This document shows positions 56,270 to 64,000 of a stretch of 64,000 nt of DNA, piece by piece (position 1 is the stretch's first letter; each line of letters starts with the position of its first letter). Where the stretch lies: the NCBI GenBank assembly GCA_963575645.1, contig OY754476.1, positions 9,424,001 to 9,488,000 on the forward strand, read 5' to 3'. The position numbers and the translations under genes are program-made. The DNA is from Xanthostigma xanthostigma (taxonomy: Eukaryota > Arthropoda > Insecta > Raphidioptera > Raphidiidae). The notes under the pieces were generated by a model. It saw only the letters and a list, made by a program, of their open reading frames with translations, ran no database searches and was not told where the DNA came from.

Positions 56270-56456
56270 ATCTTATACGCTTTAGCATTGTTTTTTGATA
56301 TATTATTGTTGTTTGTTTATTTTTTAATCATTTTTTCTCTTGTCAACCTATACGCAATTTTACTTTACTTATGCTTCTACTTCTCTACAAATAAATCCAA
56401 TATTAATGGCAAAATTTGAAAAAATAATTTTTTGAAAACGAAATCGAGCTTCTTCA

Positions 56457-56953
56457 AGTACGAGCACCAAGGCAACTTTAAACAAAAGACTTGATTTTTT
56501 TTCTTATATTTCGGTAGAGAGATGATATGTTTTCATTGATTTCTCCAAAACTAGTAGGTGGAAATTAAAAAAAAAACTATTTAAATTAAAGTTAAAACTT
56601 TAATAAATTATTAAAAACAAAAAAACCGTTTTGCCCGACTAATTAAAATCTTTTTAATTAAATATATTTTTAATTAGTCGGGCACAACGGTTTTTTTTTG
56701 TTTTCAATAATTTATTAAGGTTTTAACTTTAATTTAAATATTTTGTTTTAATTTCCACCGATTAGTTTTGGAGAAATCAATGAAAACATATCATCCATAA
56801 AGCCAATGCTAAATATGCCTACTTTTGAAGTCATTTATTTATTTAAATAATCGGGCAAACCACCTATAATTTTCAGAATTGGTTTAGACTTAGTCCAACT
56901 TCATATTAAAAAAAATCAAGCCTTTAATTTAAAATTGCCTTGGTGCTCGTACT
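56457..56953. repeat. Very long fold-back element, 200-300 bp arms
   Basis: The outer arms AGTACGAGCACCAAGGCAA and their reverse complement bound the structure. Inner parts such as TTTTCATTGATTTCTCCAAA, AATTAAAGTTAAAAC and CCGACTAATTAAAA also pair. The right arm has about 110 bp with no counterpart in the left arm, including ATCGGGCAAACCACCTATAA. No target duplication could be fixed. Confidence 0.8.
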
Positions 56954-57059
56954 ACCTTAAGATTTAAAATTAATTTCTTAATTACAGATCAGTTTAATAT
57001 TTAATGTAACAAATTTTTTTCTTCAACGAATATTTCAGAAACCAGGCGGTATAAATAGA

Positions 57060-57330
57060 AAGGTGAGGTAGTTGGGCGATTTTGAAAGTGTAGGGAGGTA
57101 TGGTGGGGCGCTCGGTTGACGGTCCCATACCTATATATAAGGCTAAACACAAAGAACGCAAAATAGTGTTGAGAAGTGGCGAATATACACGATACCTAGT
57201 AGATTCCTCTTCTGCGACAAAGGCCGCTTCTAGACTTGAATCGATTCCAGCTGCAGTCTGTCCGGCGCCTAGTTTTCGACGACCGCGGCGGGCTGGACTT
57301 CGCATCGAGTCCGTTTCCTAAGAATCTATT
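57060..57330 (+). promoter_or_regulatory. G+C-richer island with TATA box, possible promoter and 5' exon
   Basis: A clear TATA-like CTATATATAAGG lies at 57130-57141. Downstream is a roughly 180-bp stretch of unusually high G+C for the window, with open frames on both strands (57100-57321 plus, 57305-56994 minus). The plus frame reads MVGRSVDGPIPIYKAKH and later KAASRLESIPAAVCPAP. Neither frame has a recognised domain. A promoter and leader, a captured gene fragment, or part of an unrecognised transposon would all fit. Confidence 0.3.
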
Positions 57331-57767
57331 CCTTTTCCAACCTCCCCAACTCTGTGCATAGACTATTAATATCTAAGTCAGATCTGTCAACTTCTCTTTC
57401 ACCATTGTTTGCCAAAAACATTATACAATAGGTATATCCACGTATATACTGTGTGTTCAGATGAAAGTTGAATCGTTGCTTTCATATCGTTTTGTAACGA
57501 ATTTGTTACCGTCTCTATCTCCAATCCTGAATTTCTCACGTAACGTAATGGTGATATGTGACATTGTGTAAAAACGAAGTACATCGAGTATAACATTCAC
57601 ACGAGTGATCATATCATTACTCCCGAAATATTTACTGCACTTTTTGCACGTACCTTCATTTAAGTAGCTGCTTTTTATTAGTTTTTCAGTATTTTCAAAT
57701 TTTTAACAGTTCATTTGTGATGCAGTTTAGGAGTGTCTAGTCAGCTAGCATCATAAATAAGCAAAAC
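57331..57767. other. Interval with no recognised feature
   Basis: No exon or repeat was identified. Confidence 0.4.
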
Positions 57768-58319
57768 CAGCGTTGCCAGACGTCCCGATTTTGGCGGGAC
57801 GTCCCGATTTTTAAATCAAAATTAAATGTTCCGCGCGGGACAGGCTCAGTCCCGCTTTTCGGGGATAACACGGAGATAACTTTAAAAAAAGTTAAATCTT
57901 CACAGAAATATTATGAATAAGTAATTCTTATAAATAATTAATTATTCTCTTATTGTAACACTCACTCCACAGACTATTGTTTGAAACGTCATATTTTTCT
58001 AATGAATAAAACTTTTTTGATTTTGATTTCCGTTTTTTTTTTTTTTGTTCTGAAGACGAATAAGACTCAACTATTTAACGATAGGGTAAATCTGATTTAA
58101 AATATTATATTTTTATTACAATACATTTTCTATGGCTATTTTTGCTATCTGTTGTCACGTAAACGTAATTTTAATTCAAATAAAAAGATAAATAGGTATT
58201 TGAAAACTTCTGATTATATACGTTTTTTTACTATGTCCCGCTTTCGACGAAAGAATCCCGCTGTTTTCACTCAAAGAGTTCCAAAATCCCGACTTGGCAA
58301 AAAAAAACTGGCAACGCTG
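57768..58319. mobile_element. Non-autonomous hAT element, 552 bp (CAGCGTTGCCAG)
   Basis: The ends CAGCGTTGCCAGACGTCCCG and CAGCGTTGCCAGTTTTTTTT (reverse complement) have the exact duplication AGCAAAAC (57760-57767 and 58320-58327). TCCCGATTTTGG and CGGGACGTCCCG words lie near the left end, and TCCCGCTTTCG, AATCCCGCTG and AAATCCCGAC near the right. No transposase is encoded. Confidence 0.9.
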
Positions 58320-58328
58320 AGCAAAACC

Positions 58329-58659
58329 CATATATTTAATAACTTCTATATTGCTAGTGGCCGTAAGTGAAAGCGTGGCACATGAAGTGAGACAGCAAAT
58401 GACTGTTTCTATTTCTTTTTTTTACTTGACCCGTTGTGCGCAAGTGTCGCGGCTGTAGTGTAGCAATTTGTAATAAGAATAGAGCAAGCTTCCTCCCTTT
58501 CACAGCTTATTTCCATGTGCAAACTGACGCGGATCTATTCACGGACATGCGCATGAGACTTAGAGTATAATAAGTGACACAGACGTATAAATGCTGCACC
58601 GTAGTGTTTAAGTTTTTCTCCCGATCTTTGCTAGCAATATAGAAGGTATTAAATATATT
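58329..58659. mobile_element. hAT-type MITE, family B copy 2 (about 331 bp)
   Basis: It has the same ends (CATATATTTAATAACTTC; right end AATATATTTAATACCTTC in reverse complement) and body as 36698-37033. The flanks GCAAAACC and GCAATCCC agree in six of eight positions. It starts one base after the duplication of the preceding hAT element. Confidence 0.75.
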
Positions 58660-59208
58660 GCAATCCCTAACCAGTAGGCTTTGTACACAACTGTGTCCAT
58701 CGTGGGCATTAGTATCCACTGTGGACATTACTCTATCCACCGTAAAGTGGCTCATTACACACAAGGACAGTAAAGTCAAATTCAGTACTGATTTACTATT
58801 AAGTAATCTTCTGTGTTTTTTATTTTGATTTAGATGAAATTTGGAATTGAAGTTTACTACACAAGTGAAATTTTAAAAACACTGAAGGAAGTATTAACTA
58901 GAAATAACATATTTATCTCGGACACATTGATACTCTGACTCGTGTAAATGTTAAAACTCCCTGGCGCTAATTTTAACGTAATGCCACAAGTCACTACTCG
59001 CCGTACACCCTAGATACACATTCTACTATTATTATTGAAATTACTGATAAAAATAATTACATTTTCCAAGGAACTCTACTTGGTTTTATGGGATTATAAT
59101 TAATTAACTATGTAGAGACTTGTACCTTGCATTTATCTCCTTATAGACACACGGTAGGTATCTGTGAGGAAACAAGACACTATGTATTATATATATGTTT
59201 GTGTGTGC

Positions 59209-59212
<4 letters not shown>
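58660..59212. other. Interval with no recognised feature
   Basis: A 90-codon minus-strand frame (58507-58779) overlaps the MITE end and is incidental. Confidence 0.4.

Positions 59213-59272
<60 letters not shown>
59213..59272. repeat. (TA)n microsatellite
   Basis: About 30 uninterrupted TA units flanked by GTGTGCGTGTC and CACACC. It produces artefactual Tyr-Ile open frames on both strands. Confidence 0.95.
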
Positions 59273-59278
<6 letters not shown>

Positions 59279-59481
59279 CAATAGAGAGAGAAAAACAAAC
59301 GAAGTATCCGTGGTTTTCTTATGACACTAACAATAAGTATGTTACAGTAAAACCTCTTTCTTCGTGCGTGCTTTCATAATCAAAAAACTTTTGGACGAAA
59401 ATTTCTTTGATGCGTACCTTTTCATTTCTCATTTTTCATTTGCGCATTGCGCGCCTAGCCTTGGTGTTAAACAAGTAGTCG

Positions 59482-59584
59482 AATAGGAGGTATATTTTGT
59501 TTTCTGATGAAACCAGGGTCGTGGACGAGTAGGCGAGGGCCTGAAGAAAGATTTGCTGTTTGCAACATCCCTGCAACTCTGTGA
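59482..59584 (+). pseudogene. Tc1/mariner-like transposase fragment
   Basis: The frame at 59482-59520 reads NRRYILFSDETRV, carrying the FSDE(S/T)R motif around the second catalytic Asp of Tc1-like DDE transposases. After a +1 shift, 59522-59581 reads WTSRRGPEERFAVCNIPATL, resembling the RR.GER(F/Y)..CNI segment that follows it in the family, then a stop. About ten residues between the two are missing. The upstream catalytic Asp and downstream DNA-binding parts were not found. No other product is suggested by the minus-strand frame over the same bases. Confidence 0.55.
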
Positions 59585-60538
59585 GGCCGTCGAAGCAAAT
59601 ACCCTCTCAGAACACCAAACGGTTCTCTCGAAGAGATATTTGGTGTTCTAGAAAGGCAGCAAATCTTTTTCCAGGCCATCGCAATACTGCTCACTAGGCA
59701 TGCTCAGTGGTTTCAAGGTTAACATTGGTTTCACCAAAGAAAAGAAAACATGTTTTCAGTCCAATTATTCTTTTAACAGCAAAAATATAGCAGAAACCAA
59801 GTGGTATGTTAATTTTGTTCAGGAGTTTATCAAATAAAATACTCAATACAAATGTCACATGCTTGAAAATATTACGTAGGTGCACAATTTATGGTTTTTG
59901 AGTTATATAATATTATTCTTGTAGTTTGCTTTCCTGTTTAAAGACAGAAAACCTGTAAGTAGTGCTCATTAAAATGTTTCCATACGTATTGTTTTCTTCT
60001 TTTTACAATCGCTTTAATATGCCAAGTATCTAGTTAACGGATAAAACTTATCACACGTACAAATGCATAAGTACAATAATACCGTATACATTTATTTTGC
60101 GTTGATATAAACACAGTAGAAATGTATTTTCAAGTTTTCCTTTATTGTCACTTCATAAAAGTCATAGTTCAAAGAGAAAAAACTTTTATTAATTTGATGT
60201 TAAACGTTGTCAAACGTATTTTCATTGGCTAAGCAGCGTAGGAGAAGTTATTTTGTGTGAGAAGTAGGAACTAAAAATTTAAAAATGTTTAGGTAAAGTC
60301 AGTTGGAAATATAAACGGTGTTGAAAATACATGAGTAATTTTGTAAATTCTAGGGTTGGTTTTGAAACCATTTTTGGACTTTTATTTCGAGATTTAATGA
60401 AACTGGCCTTCGATAATTTTAAAGAATTTCACGAGAAGCGTGAGTCTTGAGACGGATCAACAGGGGAGCACGTGCTTGGGCCCATATCCTACCCAAGCAA
60501 GATTTATAAAATTTATAAAATTAAAAAAAAACTCTTTA
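59585..60538. other. Interval downstream of transposase fragment
   Basis: A short inverted pair (GAACACCAAACGGTTCTC / GATATTTGGTGTTC) lies at 59609-59650. No further transposase motifs, exon or repeat were recognised. Confidence 0.4.
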
Positions 60539-61169
60539 AGGGGCTACTCCACCTTGAAATTTAAAAAAAGTCGATTTTTTTAGGGTATAGATGAATTGTT
60601 TATGCCTTTGAGAATATTTTAAGCATTTAACAATTTCAACATTTAAACTTACCGAAGTTATAGCTATAACTAGTTCATATTAGTCACAAAAAAACTAACT
60701 GATTGAATCAGTTAGTTTTTTCTTTTGCGTTTTTCTCGAAACTACATCTTTCAAAACGGTGTACACGATGTCAAGATCTACTCAACCGATTTGGTTAAAC
60801 ACTTATTTTTTATAATATTATCTACAATGTGACGTAGGATTTTCTTGATTGGGTATTATGTTCAAAATTTATAAATTTTTCAAACTCAACATTTCGATGC
60901 AAATAAAAGTTTTTTTTCCAAACAGCAGTTATTTCTACAAAAAATTTTGAAAATTTGTATCCTACGTCACATTGTAGCTATTTTCTTCAATAAGCAAAAA
61001 AATGTTTTTGTTTTTGGCAAAAGAGGGTCACACTTATCGGCTCATATCTCCGCCATTTTTAAAAAATTTTTAATCGTCAATATTGCAAATTGTTCATAAA
61101 ACTACTATTTATATGCGCCGAAAAAAAAGTTTCTTTTTATACCTATAGTTTTCAAGATGATCTAACCCT
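60539..61169. mobile_element. TIR element with TTA duplication, 631 bp
   Basis: Left AGGGGCTACTCCACCTTGAA and right AGGGTTAGATCATCTTGAAA (reverse complement) align as imperfect inverted ends. TTA flanks both sides (60536-60538 and 61170-61172). The words TTGCGTTTTTCTCGAAACTA and GGTGTACACGATGTC resemble the inside of the 583-1559 element, so the two probably belong to one superfamily. A perfect hairpin AACTAACTGATTGAATCAGTT lies near 60694-60716, and a second inverted pair of the ATCCTACGTCACATTGTAG type spans the middle. Confidence 0.6.
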
Positions 61170-61439
61170 TTAAATCAGTTACAATTGCTTGGGGTCTCGA
61201 AAATTCTTTGTCCGCTACTGTGCATGAAGTTATCTGGATTATCTCATCTAGGTTATTTCCAACATTCATTAAAGAAAATACGTACAAAGCATTCTAATAC
61301 CTACGCAGAATATCCTTTGGAACGTTAAATTACATAGCATTCTACAAACAAAAAGCGTACCGAGATTGGATTTTAGTAGTAATAATGACAAATACCTAGT
61401 TGATTAGTTTTTAGTCGACGCTAAATACGCGGATGTAAA
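61170..61439. other. Short interval, nothing recognised
   Basis: No exon or repeat was identified. Confidence 0.4.
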
Positions 61440-61712
61440 TGGTATGTAAATAGCTGCATGTAATTATATAAATACCAACAGCAAATTCGAAGTATTGCAT
61501 ACTCAATGAACGAACTTTGGTATCAAGTAATAACAGCAATAAATCGAAAATTGCATTAATCGAACCACAGTAAACGAGGTATCATTAAAACGCATGTAGT
61601 TCTATGAAACGAGTTTCAACTGAACTGGCAACTTGGTTGCGATTCATCGACATGAGAAACTTATCTTAGCAGTTCAAGTAGTTAAGCTGCCGTAGTAGTT
61701 CGGTGAGGGACC
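61440..61712 (+). promoter_or_regulatory. Candidate core promoter and leader
   Basis: TATATAAATA lies at 61465-61474, and an initiator-like ACTCAATG about 30 bp downstream (61501), a spacing normal for insect RNA polymerase II promoters. About 200 bp of relatively balanced base composition follow, ending at GTTCG|GTGAGG (about 61705), a possible donor. The first ATG frame is only 17 codons. No strong evidence ties it to a gene. Confidence 0.3.
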
Positions 61713-61750
61713 GATATATTAAGTGGCCAGAATAGCTACGTTTTATACCC

Positions 61751-61915
61751 TATACCCGGATTCGGCCAATGACCGAAATAAATGTGTAAAACTAGTTTTG
61801 CTCATTTTATAACAGTCAATACCCGTTTAAATGTAAGATTTCGGGTTTGGTAAATATTCGTTGGTCAAAGCTAGTTTTGCGCATTTTTTTCGGTCATTGG
61901 CCGAATTTGGGTATA
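61751..61915. mobile_element. Small TIR MITE, TATA-flanked
   Basis: Left CCCGGATTCGGCCAATGACC and right (reverse complement) CCCAAATTCGGCCAATGACC are flanked by TATA (61751-61754 and 61912-61915). The unit between is 157 bp. TAGTTTTGC recurs in direct orientation inside it. A TA target suggests a Tc1/mariner-type MITE. Confidence 0.7.
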
Positions 61916-62490
61916 GACCGTAACATATGTACAAATAATTAAAGTTATATATATTAAGAAAAAACCGAGCAAAAGCAGATTAATTTTGTTTCACAACTGA
62001 CTATAATACTATATGTATAAAATTGAAATTAATTTTTTTCCTCTTTATAATACTCTGATTATGAAGTAATTAAAAACTTACTTGTAATGAATCAACAACA
62101 ATAGGATTTACTAAATCTCTCTCGTTTTATTTACAAGAGTGGAAAACATTTTTATCCTTTTTTTACATTCATTGTTTTGATTGCGTAACAAACAAATAAG
62201 TTTTTAATAATACTGTTATAATCTTTTTTTTTGCGGTTTCGGATATTATATTTATTTATCCGTATTTGTGTGAACCTGCAAACTCAGTACGTTATCAGTT
62301 GGAAACTGATAGAATACTTCTTACCGGCCACGTGCCAATTCGTGGGGAAAATAACCTCTTAGGTGAGTGAGGCTAAGGGCAAAAGCTAAATGACTTTGAT
62401 TGTTGGGAATAATCTTTGAAACTACTGAACTGATTAATAAATAAATTTATGTAAATATCTGTATTTTACATATTTTTTACAGTAAATAAT
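61916..62490. other. A+T-rich interval, nothing recognised
   Basis: No exon or repeat was identified. Confidence 0.4.
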
Positions 62491-62597
62491 TAAAAAAATA
62501 AATTAGAAGTAATAAAAATTAAAATTAAATCATTGAAAAGTTGAAAATTCAGTTAAAATTGTTAAAACTGTCAAGAATAAAAGTCCATAATCGAAAA
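62491..62597 (-). repeat. Family D repeat, copy 2
   Basis: It is the inverted relative of 47418-47525, containing AATTAGAAGTAATAAAAATT and GTCCATAATCGAAAAG. Confidence 0.75.
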
Positions 62598-63697
62598 GTG
62601 CTAAGGTTTAATAATTTTTTTTATTGATTAAAGTCTCCTAATTAAATTGGAAAAAAATATTAAAATATGCGTAAGACATCGATGCTTTACATAGTTAGTT
62701 TTCGAAACTGCTGACATAATTGGTTATTTGCAAAAAAATAAAATGAACAGTTTGCATGCTAGGTTGACATATTTTCCATAAGACTACATATAAAAGTTTT
62801 TTTTTAATTTTTAACTTTATAAATCTCCTAATGATTTTGAATTTTTTACAGAAAATGTTGTCATAAAAATCTATTAAAAAAACTTTATTTCAGATTTTTT
62901 TCATTATCTTCGTAAAACGAAGTCAGTGACATCCCGCAATTAAACAATTTTTTTAAAGGGAGTTTTGAGATCGCTAAATTAAATGTACACAGCAGAAACT
63001 GTACCGGACAACTCTAAACTATGATGTTATACCCTAAAATAATGAAATAAATCGCAAAAAAAAAACTATATTTAATATACTCGGACGACGCGGGCTCGGG
63101 CAAATAGTAAAATATAAATAGTTTTCAGTGCGGACGTTAATAGCACTTCTATCTAATGCGATTAAATTTAAACCTCCCTAATTACGGTAGACCAAATAAA
63201 AAAAAATTACGAGTGTAGTATTAATTCTAATCTAATTTAGTTTGACATTAAAACTCTCTATAAACACGCTTCGTTGACCATTTGACCACTCTTGAAATAG
63301 TCTGTTATTTTATGTTTTGCTGTCCCCGTAGCTATTTGTAATATAACTAAAAGAACCAAAACAAAAATACGCTGAATTGAAAGTGACAAACAAATGTTGA
63401 TTGTTAATATTTAATGTACATTTATGTACTACTATAAACCATTTAAGTGTTATTTAGCTTTTCAAAACTCGTAATTAAACGTAAATATACAGAAATAAAC
63501 ATTTTAGATAAGGGACTGAAATGTTCAATAAACGATAAAAACTTGAACGCACTTAAATTAATTCTATAGCAGTTCAAATGCACTATTGGGACAAATAAAA
63601 AGCGAAGATAGTTCGATTCAATTATAGACGCTCAAAAATTACTTGGCTTTTCGATTCATATAAAATTTGAAAAAAGAAAAACAAATAGTATAAAAGT
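62598..63697. other. A+T-rich interval downstream of the minus-strand gene
   Basis: This would hold the 3' UTR and intergenic DNA of the gene ending at 63698. No canonical AATAAA on the minus strand was noted close to the stop. Nothing else was recognised. Confidence 0.4.
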
Positions 63698-63865
63698 TTA
63701 GTTAGATGCTTTGTATCGTTTAGAATGTAGTTTTGGTGTAGAATAGTTCTGAACTAGACGAATAAATAGCATTGATCCCGTTGGAAGTTTGTCAATTGAA
63801 GTTCGAATGATTCGTTGGTTCATTTCGGAAGGAATCAAATTTTCCATCAACAGGCCTCCTAGAGC
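63698..63865 (-). CDS. 3'-terminal coding exon, unknown gene
   Basis: On the minus strand a good acceptor (GTGTTGTGTTTCGTTGCAG) precedes GCTCTAGGAGGC at 63865. The exon is in phase 0 and encodes 55 residues to TAA at 63700-63698: ALGGLLMENLIPSEMN, QRIIRTSIDKLPTGSM, LFIRLVQNYSTPKLH, SKRYKASN. Codon use and base composition are less A+T-rich than the neighbourhood. The sequence suggests an amphipathic or partly buried C-terminus with a basic tail (HSKRYK). I do not recognise the family. The upstream exons would lie to the right of 64000. It is the most convincing protein-coding exon in the window, though a chance frame next to a chance acceptor cannot be excluded. Confidence 0.5.
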   Translation of the reverse strand, partial: ALGGLLMENLIPSEMNQRIIRTSIDKLPTGSMLFIRLVQNYSTPKLHSKRYKASN

Positions 63866-64000
63866 CTGCAACGAAACACAACACACTCAGAAACAGCTAT
63901 CGGTACTCTATCCATCCAGTTTCCCTGGCTGCTGTGTATAATAATCCTACGGCATTGTGACGCGCGCATCCGAGTTCAGCTTCGTATGGAAGCGTCGTTT
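63866..64000 (-). other. 3' end of an intron of the minus-strand gene
   Basis: On the minus strand this reads toward the acceptor at 63866-63868. It is less A+T-rich than most of the window, and the preceding exon may lie close beyond the edge. No donor or exon boundary is visible inside it. Confidence 0.35.

Noticed and set aside
55845..56419. Two open frames similar to frames at 34082-34645
   Set aside because: Similarity reflects the family C repeat; frames differ by shifts and stops between copies, so protein selection is not supported.
59104..59379. Open frames of repeated Tyr-Ile on both strands
   Set aside because: They are translations of the (TA)n microsatellite.
1..64000. CRISPR array, operon or phage-like gene clusters
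   Set aside because: No regularly spaced short repeats, no long adjacent genes; splice-like signals and transposon types indicate an insect nuclear genome.

Overview
The window looks like a gene-poor, strongly A+T-rich stretch of an insect nuclear genome. Lepidoptera is the best guess. Several short repeats look like ones I associate with moth and butterfly genomes: the AACCGACTTCAAAAAAGGAG repeat near 8.66 kb, fragments related to a GGGTTCCGTACC repeat near 1.9 and 13.4 kb, a (TTA)n-flanked repeat near 17.8 kb, and many copies of a short repeat headed CTAGCGGYCCCGCCCGG. That assignment is from memory and unchecked. There is no bacterial-style gene organisation. The longest open frame is 116 codons, and nearly all frames are chance or lie inside transposon remnants.

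Host coding evidence is sparse. A plausible first coding exon (+) lies at 33667-33772, with an in-frame upstream stop, a good start context and a donor AAG|GTTTGT. The best exon is a 3'-terminal one on the minus strand at 63698-63865, which encodes 55 residues after a clear acceptor; the rest of that gene lies beyond the right edge. Weaker candidates are a small exon at 41804-41885 and two promoter-like islands, at 57060-57330 and 61440-61712. None could be assigned to a gene family.

The rest is mostly a mosaic of non-autonomous and dead transposable elements. At least eleven hAT-type elements carry recognisable 8-bp target-site duplications, with a dense group at 36.7-45.5 kb. Further elements have TA or TWA target duplications (583, 5480, 37886, 40501, 60539 and 61751). 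Three LINE 3' ends still encode degenerate C-termini of reverse-transcriptase proteins (26.3, 33.0 and 48.4 kb). Other pieces are a Tc1-like transposase fragment (59.5 kb), a tRNA-derived SINE (26.7-26.9 kb), Penelope-like terminal remnants with hammerhead-like CTGAAGA...GAAAC cores (7.4, 12.9, 22.3 and 51.1 kb), and a four-copy family with conserved ends and variable cores flanked by A/T tracts (15.6, 25.7, 34.8 and 46.5 kb).

Notable structures are a perfect palindrome with 107-bp arms at 1264-1478, large fold-backs at 8936-9185, 18299-18447 and 56457-56953, and a pair of homologous loci (7255-7712 and 53190-53325) of which one has a Penelope-like insertion and the other is the empty site. 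All identifications come from reading the sequence; no database search was possible.
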